Positions 1 through 6,949 are shown, numbered from the stretch's first letter. The stretch is DNA of 12,888 bases from Anaerolineae bacterium (GCA_003694975.1 RFJH01000198.1:1-12888), one strand, 5' to 3'. Program-made: numbers and translations. The notes: generated by a model not told the origin, from the letters alone.

Positions 1-83
1 ACGCGCCCATCTGGGAATCCGGTGAGACGGTGCGCCTCTATGATGCAAGCGGCACCCTGCGTGCCGAGTACGTCGTCCCGTGA
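1..83 (+). CDS. C-terminal end of a lamin-tail-domain-like protein (partial)
   Basis: An open frame enters from the left edge (codons in phase with position 3) and ends at TGA 81-83, giving 26 residues. The end reads like the last strands of a lamin-tail (LTD) immunoglobulin-fold domain, with a segment of the type GETVRLYDASGTLRAEY, close to the usual 'GDTVYLYDSSGNLVDSY' pattern. LTD proteins in bacteria are usually secreted or surface-attached and bind other macromolecules or carry nuclease domains. Nothing more can be said because the rest lies outside the window. The dnaX promoter overlaps the very end of this gene, so the two are probably separate transcription units. The open frame is fairly secure; the family call is tentative. 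Confidence 0.5.
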   Translation, partial: APIWESGETVRLYDASGTLRAEYVVP

Positions 84-86
84 CTC

Positions 87-95
87 TGGTATACT
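87..95 (+). promoter_or_regulatory. Extended -10 promoter for dnaX-ybaB-recR
   Basis: TGG at 87-89 directly precedes TATACT at 90-95, an extended -10 element (TGn-TATAMT). No good -35 hexamer is found 16-18 bases upstream (66-73 reads GAGTACGT), so the promoter would depend on the TGn extension. Transcription would start near 102, about 33 bases before the dnaX ATG. The same TGn arrangement occurs at the other two promoters in this window. Read by eye; no start-site data. Confidence 0.55.
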
Positions 96-134
96 GTTTG
101 CCCTCGTTTACCCTCCTTTTGCCGAGGCCAGTCC

Positions 135-1766
135 ATGACACAAGCCCTTTATCGGAAATGGCGTCCCCGAACGTGGGATGACGTGATTGGCCAGGAACAC
201 GTGGTGCGCACGTTGCGCAACGCCATCCGCGCCGACCGCGTGATGCATGCCTATTTGTTCGCCGGCCCGCGCGGCACGGGGAAGACCAGCGTGGCGCGCC
301 TGCTGGCGAAGGCCGTCAACTGCCTGGCCGAGGACGCGGCGCGGCGTCCCTGCGATGAGTGCGCGCATTGCCGGGCGGTCAACGAGGGGCGTTTCCTCGA
401 TTTGATTGAGATTGACGCCGCCTCGAACACCGGCGTGGACGATGTGCGCGATTTGCGCGACAAAATCAACTTCACCCCCTCTCAAGGCCAGTATAAGATT
501 TACATCATTGACGAGGTGCACATGCTCTCCACGGCGGCTTTCAATGCCCTGCTCAAGACCCTGGAAGAGCCGCCCGCACACGCCATCTTCGTCCTGGCGA
601 CGACCGAGAGCCACAAGATTCCGGCCACGGTGCTCTCACGTTGTCAGCGTCACGAGTTCCGCCGTCTTCCGGTGAGCGAGATCGTCGCCCGACTGAAGCA
701 CATCGCGCAGGCCGAGGCCATCGAAGCCGATGAGGACGCTCTGACCCTGATCGCCCGCCAGGCGACCGGCAGCCTGCGCGACGCCATCTCCCTGCTGGAC
801 CAACTCGCCTCGACCGGCGAACGCATCACCCTGTCGCTGACCCAAACCGTGCTCGGCACGACCACACAACAGACTGTCATCGAACTGGTGCAGGCCATCC
901 TGGACGGTCGGCCTCAACGTGGGCTGGAGCAGATTCACCACGCCCTCGATGCGGGCGCCGATGCGCGCGCGCTGGCGCGCCAGGTGGTGGAATACCTGCG
1001 CGCCGTGCTGCTCATCCACATGGGGAACGGCGGGCAGGTGGAGACGACCGCGGAGATCAAAGAGCGCATGGAAAACCATGCCCATGCTTTCTCGCTGAAG
1101 GCCATCTTGCGCATGATTCGCGCCTTCAATGCCGCGGCTACCGAGCAGCGTGGAGGCTGGCATCCTGCCCTGGGGCTGGAACTGGCCCTGGTCGAGTCGC
1201 TGGATGCGACGTCCTCTGGATCGGAAACGGTGATGGAAGAAACGCCGCGCTCTGCGCCGAAAGCGGTCGCGCCGCAGCCATCGTCGGCGGTTGCTTCGGC
1301 GGCGAGAAAAGCGCCTGCATCAAAACCTTCGCCCCCCACAGGCGAGGCCGGGAGCGAAGTGGAACGTTCTGGGGAACCCCCGGTGGTCTCTCTGGAGAAA
1401 GTCGCTGCTGCGTGGAAGTCCATTCGCGCCCTGGTCCGCCCGCAATACCCCGCCGTGGACGGGCTGTTGAACAGTTGCACGTTGCTGGAGGTGCGCGGGG
1501 ACGTGCTCGTCCTGGGGTTCAGCAGTCCCGTCGTCATGGAAAAGATGGATAAGCCGGAGCAGATTGCCATTGCCCGCCGCGCCATCGCTCAGGTGTTGGG
1601 CGTGGACCTGAATATCCGCTGTGTCCTGACTCAGAACAAGGGGCAGATTCCCCCGGACGTGAAACGGGATGGCATGGTCGCGGCCGCGTTGCAGGCCGGT
1701 GGAGAGATTGTGGACGTTCAGGAAACGCGCGTATCTCGAAGCCAGGAAGGAGAACAACATGGCTAA
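135..1766 (+). CDS. dnaX: DNA polymerase III subunit gamma/tau
   Basis: 543 residues: the clamp-loader ATPase that loads the sliding clamp and links the replisome together. The N-terminus MTQALYRKWRP..DDVIGQEHV is the DnaX signature. Walker A GPRGTGKT is at residues 44-51. The zinc-ribbon cysteines are C63, C73, C76 and C79. Walker B DEVH is at 126-129, the SRC arginine-finger motif at 168-170, and the sensor-2 motif GSLRDA at 212-217. A Pro/Ala/Ser-rich linker (about 365-430) precedes a C-terminal domain (about 430-543) of the kind seen in non-enterobacterial tau. SD GAGG at 124-127 lies 7 bases before the ATG. The gene overlaps ybaB by 8 bases. A linker palindrome (1327-1359) is noted separately. 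No convincing programmed frameshift for a short gamma form was seen. The identification is secure. Confidence 0.97.
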   Translation: MTQALYRKWRPRTWDDVIGQEHVVRTLRNAIRADRVMHAYLFAGPRGTGKTSVARLLAKAVNCLAEDAARRPCDECAHCRAVNEGRFLDLIEIDAASNTGVDDVRDLRDKINFTPSQGQYKIYIIDEVHMLSTAAFNALLKTLEEPPAHAIFVLATTESHKIPATVLSRCQRHEFRRLPVSEIVARLKHIAQAEAIEADEDALTLIARQATGSLRDAISLLDQLASTGERITLSLTQTVLGTTTQQTVIELVQAILDGRPQRGLEQIHHALDAGADARALARQVVEYLRAVLLIHMGNGGQVETTAEIKERMENHAHAFSLKAILRMIRAFNAAATEQRGGWHPALGLELALVESLDATSSGSETVMEETPRSAPKAVAPQPSSAVASAARKAPASKPSPPTGEAGSEVERSGEPPVVSLEKVAAAWKSIRALVRPQYPAVDGLLNSCTLLEVRGDVLVLGFSSPVVMEKMDKPEQIAIARRAIAQVLGVDLNIRCVLTQNKGQIPPDVKRDGMVAAALQAGGEIVDVQETRVSRSQEGEQHG

Positions 1767-2073
1767 AGGTTTTCCCACCGGGAAGGGCGGCATGCTCAAA
1801 CAACTTCAACAATTGCAGCGTCAGTTGGAGGAAGCGCAGGCGCGCCTGGCAGAGGAGACCGTCACCGTCAGTGTGGGGGGCGGCGCGGTGACCATCACGA
1901 TGACGGGCGACCAGAAGTGCCAAGCGGTGCAGATTGATCCCGCTTTGCTCGAGGACGCCGATGCCGAGATGCTGCAGGATATGATTCTCTCGGCCATCAA
2001 TCGCGCCCTGGATGAATCCCGCGAACTGGCGACGAAGTTCCTCGGTTCCCTAGCAGGCGGCCTTCCCTTCTAA
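1759..2073 (+). CDS. ybaB: YbaB/EbfC-family nucleoid-associated protein
   Basis: 104 residues, the normal size for YbaB/EbfC, a small dimeric DNA-binding protein. The N-terminal half (about residues 10-35) is a Gln/Glu/Arg-rich helix with coiled-coil character (MLKQLQQLQRQLEE). A beta-sheet segment with a GGG turn (about 38-60) and a C-terminal helix follow. ATG 1759 is chosen over an in-frame ATG at 1669 because it has a strong SD (AAGGAG 1747-1752, 6-base spacing), yields the canonical MAKG..GGML start, and overlaps the end of dnaX by only 8 bases. Position between dnaX and recR is the widely conserved arrangement and supports a role linked to replication or recombination, though the exact function of the family is unsettled. 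Confidence 0.93.
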   Translation: MAKGFPTGKGGMLKQLQQLQRQLEEAQARLAEETVTVSVGGGAVTITMTGDQKCQAVQIDPALLEDADAEMLQDMILSAINRALDESRELATKFLGSLAGGLPF

Positions 2074-2078
2074 GGATT

Positions 2079-2684
2079 ATGCTTCTCCCCGAACCCCTCC
2101 AGCGTTTGATCACGGCTCTGGAACGCCTACCGGGCATTGGCCCGAAGACGGCCTCTCGCCTGGCCTTTTACCTCTTGCGTGCCCCCGAAGAGGTCTCTCA
2201 GGAACTGGCCAGCGCGCTCGCCGACCTGAAGGAACGGACGGCGCTTTGCCAGGAATGTTTTCACATCACCGAGGCCGGGCGTGAGCGCTGTGAGATTTGC
2301 AGCGATGAACAGCGTGATGGCTCCGTCATCTGCGTGGTCGAAGATGCGCTGGACGTGCTCAGCCTGGAGCGCACCGGCGCCTATCATGGGAGATACCATG
2401 TCTTGCACGGATTGCTTTCCCCGATTGAGGGCATCGGGCCGGAGGACCTGCGCATCCGCCCCCTCCTGGAGCGGGTGAAACGCGGGGGGGTCGAGGAAGT
2501 CATCCTGGCGACCAACCCCAGCCTGGAAGGCGACGCAACCGCCCTCTACCTGCGCCAGCAATTGCAGCCGTTGGGCGTGCGCGTCACACGCCTGGCGCTG
2601 GGTCTCCCAGTTGGCGGAGACCTGGAATACGCCGACCAGAACACCCTTCTGCGCGCTCTGACCGGTCGCCGCGAGATGGAATAA
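2079..2684 (+). CDS. recR: Recombination mediator protein RecR
   Basis: 201 residues, typical for RecR, which works with RecO (and RecF) to load RecA on SSB-coated single-stranded DNA at gaps. In order: a helix-hairpin-helix (LPGIGPKTASRLAFYLL, residues 17-33), a Cys4 zinc finger (C57, C60, C71, C74), a Toprim domain (about 82-175, with VICVVED and a later SLEGDATALYL segment), and a C-terminal Walker-B-like tail including GLPVGGDLEYAD. The ATG is 5 bases after the ybaB stop. The nearest SD-like AGG (2073-2075) is only 3 bases from the ATG, so translation may depend on coupling to ybaB. Last gene of the dnaX cluster; no clear intrinsic terminator follows. Confidence 0.96.
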   Translation: MLLPEPLQRLITALERLPGIGPKTASRLAFYLLRAPEEVSQELASALADLKERTALCQECFHITEAGRERCEICSDEQRDGSVICVVEDALDVLSLERTGAYHGRYHVLHGLLSPIEGIGPEDLRIRPLLERVKRGGVEEVILATNPSLEGDATALYLRQQLQPLGVRVTRLALGLPVGGDLEYADQNTLLRALTGRREME

Positions 2685-2693
2685 ATCTAACCC

Positions 2694-2722
2694 TTGCCGG
2701 TATATTCTGCCTGTGATACAAT
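2694..2722 (+). promoter_or_regulatory. Sigma-70-type promoter of the his operon
   Basis: -35 TTGCCG at 2694-2699, a 17-base spacer, and -10 TACAAT at 2717-2722, preceded by TG at 2714-2715 (extended -10). Seven bases downstream of the -10 lies the ATG of the His-rich leader peptide (2730), so the transcript is predicted to begin at about 2729-2730. It lies between the recR stop and the attenuator and is the only promoter-like element seen ahead of hisG. Read by eye. Confidence 0.75.
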
Positions 2723-2729
2723 GCGATCG

Positions 2730-2810
2730 ATGAACACGCAGTCTGTTGCCCGCCATCACCACCATCATCATTGCACATCCGGCCTCCCCGACCGGGCAGG
2801 ACTGCTTTAA
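2730..2810 (+). CDS. hisL: Histidine leader peptide (attenuation peptide)
   Basis: A 26-codon reading frame, ATG 2730 to TAA 2808-2810. Codons 9-14 are six consecutive histidines (CAT CAC CAC CAT CAT CAT, 2754-2771), followed by Cys. It lies between the his promoter and a terminator hairpin directly upstream of hisG. This is the hallmark of ribosome-mediated attenuation as known from the enterobacterial his leader, which has seven His codons in a row. When charged tRNA-His is scarce the ribosome would stall at codons 9-14. Otherwise it would run to the stop at 2808 and cover about 2795-2823. There is no SD, and the -10 box ends only 7 bases upstream, so translation is probably leaderless. The peptide itself is not expected to have another job. 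The symbol is by analogy with hisL of enterobacteria. Confidence 0.88.
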   Translation: MNTQSVARHHHHHHCTSGLPDRAGLL

Positions 2811-2872
2811 CTATTGCCCCACCTCCACTACCTTTTTGCATCACAAAAGCGCCTCCCCGGTTCGGGAGGCGC
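2783..2872 (+). promoter_or_regulatory. his attenuator: candidate alternative RNA structures
   Basis: Three mutually exclusive pairings can be drawn. Segment 1:2, CCTCCCC (2783-2789) with GGGCAGG (2794-2800), is a hairpin with loop GACC and one C-C mismatch. Segment 2:3, the antiterminator, pairs 2790-2800 with 2852-2862: ten pairs including one G-U, and one C-C mismatch at 2797/2855. Segment 3:4 is the terminator, 2849-2857 with 2864-2872. Segment 2 lies in the last codons of the leader peptide. A ribosome reaching the stop masks it and lets the terminator form; one stalled on the His run leaves it free for the antiterminator. The stretch 2811-2848 is poor in G and looks unstructured. The pairings were drawn by hand, not computed. 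Confidence 0.65.
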
Positions 2873-2886
2873 TCTTCGTTTTGCTT
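2849..2886 (+). terminator. Intrinsic terminator of the his attenuator
   Basis: A perfect 9-bp GC-rich stem, GCGCCTCCC (2849-2857) with GGGAGGCGC (2864-2872), loop CGGTTC, extendable by A2848-T2873, followed by a T-rich tract (2873-2886, with TTTT at 2879-2882). It ends immediately before the hisG ATG at 2887, where an ordinary gene terminator would make no sense. That position, together with the His-codon leader upstream, identifies it as the attenuation terminator. The aborted transcript would be about 150 nt. Confidence 0.87.
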
Positions 2887-3906
2887 ATGGATACCAACAC
2901 ATTACCACCACGCACCGACATACGGCTGGCATTGCCCAGCAAAGGGCGCCTGGCCGAGGACGCCCTCAACCTGCTTGCCCGGGTGGACTTGCGCGTCCAC
3001 AAACCGAATCCGCGACAGTACCAGGCCACCATTCCCGCCCTTCCCGACCTTCAGGTCCTCTTCCAGCGGCCGGGCGACATCGTCACCAGCGTGCGCAACG
3101 GCAGCGTGGACTTTGGAATCACAGGTTGGGATGCGGTTTGCGAACGCGGCGGCGAGGATGGCTGTATCTTACCTCTGCACCGCGAATTGGGCTTCGGCCA
3201 CTGCTCGCTGAACGTCATCGTGCCGGAGGGCGTGTCGTCCGTCCATTGTATGAGCGATCTGCTGCGCTGGCAGAGAGAACTTGCTCGCCCTCTGCGCGTG
3301 GCGACCAAATTCCCCAACCTGACGCGCTCTTTCTTCCGCCGTCATGGCATCATGGAAGTTCAACTCATCCATGCCGAAGGGACTCTGGAGATCGCCCCTG
3401 CCATTGGCTACGCCGACCTGATCACTGACCTGGTCTCCAGCGGCACCACCCTGCGCGATAACCGCCTGCGCCCTCTGGATGATGGCTGCATTCTACGCTC
3501 GCAGGCCAGTTTGATTGCCAATCGACGTGCCCTGAAATCGCGCCCGCGTGTCCTGGAGGTAGCCCGCCGTCTTCTCGAATTCATTGTCGCCCACCTGCGG
3601 GCCGAGGAGAACGTCTCTGTGTTCGCTAATATGCGCGGTGACTCTCCTGAGGAGATCGCCCGCAAAATGTTTTCTCAACGCCTCTTGAGAGGTCTGCAAG
3701 GGCCGACCATCTCTCCCCTCATCACCTCCTCTTCGGGGAGTTGGTTTGCGGTGCATATCATCGTTCGAAAAGAGGAACTCCATCAGGCCATTCGTGAACT
3801 ACGGGCGATTGGTGGAAGCGGCGTGGTGGTCACCCCGGTTACGTACATCTTTGAAGAAGAGCCCGCTGAATACATTGCTTTATTGGAGGCTTTGAAAGAG
3901 TCATGA
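2887..3906 (+). CDS. hisG: ATP phosphoribosyltransferase, long form
   Basis: 339 residues. Catalyses the first committed step, ATP + PRPP to phosphoribosyl-ATP. Conserved segments: LALPSKGRL (residues 14-22), an FGITG..W ligand-binding segment (76-81), and GTLEIAPAIGYADLITD followed by LVSSGTTLRDN, the PRPP-binding region (165-192). A C-terminal ACT-like domain (about 245-330, ending RAIGGSGVVVTPVTYIFEEE) marks the long HisG form, which is inhibited by histidine directly and does not need HisZ. ATG 2887 is chosen because it begins just after the attenuator terminator; an upstream in-frame ATG at 2746 would read through the leader and terminator. No good SD precedes it: the nearest GGGAGG is in the terminator's 3' arm, 17 bases away. 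An in-frame TTG at 2881 is an alternative. It ends with an ATGA overlap with hisD. Confidence 0.96.
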   Translation: MDTNTLPPRTDIRLALPSKGRLAEDALNLLARVDLRVHKPNPRQYQATIPALPDLQVLFQRPGDIVTSVRNGSVDFGITGWDAVCERGGEDGCILPLHRELGFGHCSLNVIVPEGVSSVHCMSDLLRWQRELARPLRVATKFPNLTRSFFRRHGIMEVQLIHAEGTLEIAPAIGYADLITDLVSSGTTLRDNRLRPLDDGCILRSQASLIANRRALKSRPRVLEVARRLLEFIVAHLRAEENVSVFANMRGDSPEEIARKMFSQRLLRGLQGPTISPLITSSSGSWFAVHIIVRKEELHQAIRELRAIGGSGVVVTPVTYIFEEEPAEYIALLEALKES

Positions 3907-5216
3907 TACCCATCCTGGACCTTTCCACTGCTCAGAAGACCGTTCTTCGTCGCGCGCCTCTCAACCTGTGGGACTTTCCTCCTTCGGTTGTGGAAAAGAC
4001 ACGGGCTTTGTTTGGAGAGGGGGTTACCCCTCCTCAAGCCGTCGCGCGTATCCTGGCCTCCATTCGAGAGGAGGGGGATGCTGCCTTGCGTCGCTGGAGC
4101 GCGTTGCTGGATCGCACCGTTCCCAAAGAGTTTCGCCTCTCGCGGGATGCCATGCGTAAGGCCTGGGAAATGCTTCCTACCGATCTGGCCTCTGCGTTGC
4201 GCCTCGCCGCCCAACGTATCCGCGCTTTCCATGAGCGGCAGCCGCTCCCTTCCTGGGAGCACCGCGATGAGAATGGGGTGCTGGGGCAACGACTTGTCCC
4301 TATCGAGCGCGTGGGCGTTTACGTGCCGGGGGGCAGCGCGCCTCTGCCTTCTTCGCTTCTCATGTCGGTGATCCCGGCACAGGTGGCCGGTGTGGAGACC
4401 ATCGTCGTTTGCACACCTCCCGAGCCCCATCCCACCATCCTGGCCGCGGCCTACCTTTGCGAGGTGGAACATTTCTATCAGGTTGGCGGTGCGCAGGCTA
4501 TTGGCGCGATGGCCTTTGGCACAGAGAGCGTGCCGAAGGTGGATAAGATTGTCGGCGCAGGAAACCTGTGGGTCACCCTGGCGAAGCAACAGGTTTTCGG
4601 CGTTGTCGGCCTGGATGGTCTGGCCGGCCCGACCGAGACGATGATCATCGCCGACGGAAGCGCCAACCCCGATTGGGTGGCCGCCGATCTGCTTGCCCAG
4701 GCCGAACACGATCCGCTTGCCTCCGCCATTTTGCTCACTCCCGATTCTGCTCTGGCCGCGCGTGTGCAAGAGCAGATTGCTCATCAAATTGAACGTCTCT
4801 CGCGCGCCGAAATCATTTCGCAGTCGTTGGCTTCGCGCAGTGGCATTGTCCTCACCCCCGATCTGGAAACCGCTGCCGATCTGGCGAACGAGTACGCTCC
4901 GGAGCACCTTTGTCTATCCGTCGCAGACCCGGAAGCGCTTCTCCCTCGCCTGCGCCACAGCGGCGGTATTTTCATTGGAGAACATTCCTTCGAGGTGCTG
5001 GGAGATTATGTCGCCGGGCCGAGCCACGTCATGCCCACCGGCGGCAGCGCGCGTTTCAACTCTCCTCTTAACGCGCTTGATTTTGTCAAGGTCGTCAGTC
5101 TGATTGGGCTGACCCCTCAGGCCGGGGAAATACTCAGCCGACCGGCGGCTGTGATTGCGCAGGCGGAGACTCTCACCGCTCATGCCGCTGCCGCCGAAAA
5201 GCGGTTTTCTGGGTGA
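3903..5216 (+). CDS. hisD: Histidinol dehydrogenase
   Basis: 437 residues, family-typical. Oxidises L-histidinol to L-histidine in two NAD-dependent steps, the last reactions of the pathway. Conserved segments: VPGGSAPLPSSLLM (141-154), QVGGAQAIGAMA (193-204), and AGNLWV..AK followed by DGLAGPTE (219-245). By comparison with the E. coli enzyme the zinc ligands are Q266, H269, D368 and H427, and the catalytic pair is E334-H335 (NEYAPEHLCL); all are present. The usual GPNH motif reads GPSH here (372-375), a small variation. The start overlaps the hisG stop (ATGA), implying translational coupling. A 374-codon antisense frame over this gene is a high-GC shadow. Confidence 0.97.
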   Translation: MIPILDLSTAQKTVLRRAPLNLWDFPPSVVEKTRALFGEGVTPPQAVARILASIREEGDAALRRWSALLDRTVPKEFRLSRDAMRKAWEMLPTDLASALRLAAQRIRAFHERQPLPSWEHRDENGVLGQRLVPIERVGVYVPGGSAPLPSSLLMSVIPAQVAGVETIVVCTPPEPHPTILAAAYLCEVEHFYQVGGAQAIGAMAFGTESVPKVDKIVGAGNLWVTLAKQQVFGVVGLDGLAGPTETMIIADGSANPDWVAADLLAQAEHDPLASAILLTPDSALAARVQEQIAHQIERLSRAEIISQSLASRSGIVLTPDLETAADLANEYAPEHLCLSVADPEALLPRLRHSGGIFIGEHSFEVLGDYVAGPSHVMPTGGSARFNSPLNALDFVKVVSLIGLTPQAGEILSRPAAVIAQAETLTAHAAAAEKRFSG

Positions 5217-5238
5217 CTCAAAGGCTGGAGAGGATGCA

Positions 5239-6333
5239 ATGGAAGCCTTCGTCCGTTCCCACATTCGGGAGATGAGTGCTTATGAGCCGGTCTTGCCTTT
5301 TGAGGTCCGCGCCCGGCAATTGGGCATCTCGCCGGAGCATATGCTGAAACTGGATGCCAATGAAAACCCTTATGGGCCACTTCCGGAGGTCCTGGGGGCG
5401 CTTTCCCGTCTCCCTTATGTCCATATTTACCCTGATCCGGAGAGTGGTTTCCTGCGGGAGGCGCTGGCGGAATATACCGGTGTGCCGGCAGAGCATTTAA
5501 TGGTCGGCGCCGGCGCAGATGAACTGATAGACCTCATCGCGCGCCTCTTCCTGGAGCCGGGCGATGCCGTGCTGACCTGCCCACCCACATTCGGGATGTA
5601 TGCTTTCGTTGCCCATTTGAGCGCCGCGCGCGTGATTCCCATCTCGCGTCGGCAGGACTTTTCGCTTCAGGTCGAGGAGATCGAAGCCACTGTGGAACGC
5701 GAGCGCCCGAAAGTGCTCTTCCTGGCTTCTCCCAACAACCCGGATGGCGGGTTGATCTCATCGGCCACACTTGAGCGCCTGTTGAAATTGCCTGTGGTCG
5801 TGGTGTTGGATGAAGCCTACATTGAATTTGCCCCACCATCCAGCAGTCACATTACGGAAACCCTCCGTTGGGAGAACTTGATCGTGCTTCGCACGTTCAG
5901 CAAATGGGCAGGGCTGGCAGGATTACGCGTGGGGTATGGTGCTTTTCCGAAAAGGTTGATGAAGTACTTGTGGAAAATCAAGCAACCGTATAACGTCTCG
6001 GTCGCGGCTCAGGAGGCGGCGCGGATCGCGCTGGAACATAGGGATGAGTTGCAAAGGCGGCGTGACCGCATCGTCGCAGCGCGCGAGGCCTTCTATCGTG
6101 AATTGCGCGCCATTCCCTATCTCGAACCGTATCCCTCACAAGCCAATTTCATCTTATGCCGCGTCGTGAGGGGGAGTGCTGCAACCCTGCACCATACCTT
6201 GATGGCAAGGGGTGTTCTGGTACGCTATTTCAACTCGCCTGGCCTGCAAGATTTCATTCGCATCAGCATCGGGCGCCCGGAAGAAATGGAGAAATTGTTG
6301 AATACCTTGCGGCAGTTGCCCTTTCCGCCGTGA
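5239..6333 (+). CDS. hisC: Histidinol-phosphate aminotransferase
   Basis: 364 residues. A PLP-dependent fold-type I aminotransferase converting imidazole-acetol phosphate + glutamate to histidinol phosphate + 2-oxoglutarate. Seen: LDANENPYGP (38-47), GADELIDLI (92-100), the ASPNNPDGG segment (163-171), D191 in VVVLDEAYIEF (pyridine-nitrogen contact), and TFSKWAGLAGLRVGYG with the Schiff-base lysine K222. R341 in FIRISIG should bind the substrate carboxylate. ATG 5239 is preferred over an in-frame ATG at 5155 inside hisD, because it has GGAG/GAGG at 5227-5233 with 5-base spacing and gives a normal length. It lies 22 bases after hisD. Related family members act on other amino acids, but the operon context makes HisC clear. 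Confidence 0.95.
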   Translation: MEAFVRSHIREMSAYEPVLPFEVRARQLGISPEHMLKLDANENPYGPLPEVLGALSRLPYVHIYPDPESGFLREALAEYTGVPAEHLMVGAGADELIDLIARLFLEPGDAVLTCPPTFGMYAFVAHLSAARVIPISRRQDFSLQVEEIEATVERERPKVLFLASPNNPDGGLISSATLERLLKLPVVVVLDEAYIEFAPPSSSHITETLRWENLIVLRTFSKWAGLAGLRVGYGAFPKRLMKYLWKIKQPYNVSVAAQEAARIALEHRDELQRRRDRIVAAREAFYRELRAIPYLEPYPSQANFILCRVVRGSAATLHHTLMARGVLVRYFNSPGLQDFIRISIGRPEEMEKLLNTLRQLPFPP

Positions 6334-6361
6334 GAACAGGAGATTTCAGGAGGCAAAGAGA

Positions 6362-6949
6362 ATGCGCGTTGCTGAAGTGCATCGGAAAACACGAGAGACC
6401 GATATCCGCGTCACGCTGAACCTGGATGGCCGCGGTGAACATGCTGTCCAGTCGGGCATTGCTTTCCTCGACCATATGCTCCGTCACCTGACCACACATG
6501 GTCTCTTCGATCTGACGCTGCGCGCGGAAGGCGATCTGGAGATTGACCCTCATCACACTGTGGAAGACTGCGCGCTGACACTCGGTGAAGCCTTTGATCG
6601 CGCCCTGGCCGAACGCCGTGGTATCGCGCGCATGGGGGCTGCCCACGTCCCTATGGATGAGAGCCTGGCCTTCGTCGCCGTGGATTTCTCCGGTCGTCCC
6701 TACGCGGTGATACAGGTTGAATGGCATACGCCGACTATCGGCGCCATGCCTACCTCCCTGGTGGCGCACTTCCTGGAATCGTTCGCCGTCGCCGCGCGGG
6801 CCAACCTGCATGCCCGTGTCCTCTACGGGCGCGATGACCACCACCAGGCCGAGGCGCTCTTTAAAGCGCTTGGCCGTGCCCTTGATCAGGCTACTATGCT
6901 CGATCCGCGTCGCGTCAATGGGATTCCCAGCACGAAAGGGCGTCTATGA
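6362..6949 (+). CDS. hisB: Imidazoleglycerol-phosphate dehydratase (monofunctional HisB)
   Basis: 195 residues: only the dehydratase, with no N-terminal HAD phosphatase domain of the enterobacterial type, so histidinol-phosphate phosphatase must come from another gene. It removes water from imidazole-glycerol phosphate to give imidazole-acetol phosphate. Metal-binding motifs: FLDHMLRHLTTHG (35-47), DPHHTVEDC (62-70) and DDHHQAEALFKA (158-169), with H64, H65, E68, H160, H161 and E164 as expected Mn ligands. The conserved C-terminal STKGRL is present. SD AGGAGG (6348-6353) lies 8 bases before the ATG, and the gap to hisC is 28 bases, the widest within the operon. It overlaps hisH by ATGA. Confidence 0.97.
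   Translation: MRVAEVHRKTRETDIRVTLNLDGRGEHAVQSGIAFLDHMLRHLTTHGLFDLTLRAEGDLEIDPHHTVEDCALTLGEAFDRALAERRGIARMGAAHVPMDESLAFVAVDFSGRPYAVIQVEWHTPTIGAMPTSLVAHFLESFAVAARANLHARVLYGRDDHHQAEALFKALGRALDQATMLDPRRVNGIPSTKGRL

Noticed and set aside
1305..1359. Programmed frameshift in dnaX giving a short gamma subunit
   Set aside because: The A-runs are only four long and do not form an X XXY YYZ heptamer. The -1 frame stays open for long and the +1 frame stops only about 150 bases later, so no clear early-stop gamma product results.
2746..2886. A 47-codon N-terminal extension of hisG from ATG 2746
   Set aside because: It would translate through the leader peptide region and the terminator hairpin in another frame, has no similarity to HisG N-termini, and ATG 2887 gives a normal start.
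2811..2886. T-box riboswitch upstream of hisG
   Set aside because: No T-box consensus (AGGGTGGNACCGCG-like) or long specifier stem; the His-codon leader explains regulation better.
3783..4907. A 374-codon antisense open frame opposite hisD
   Set aside because: Shadow frame of a GC-rich, strongly conserved hisD; no SD and no recognisable domain.
5155..5238. ATG 5155 as the start of hisC
   Set aside because: It adds 28 Arg/Pro-rich residues inside hisD with no SD; ATG 5239 has a good SD.
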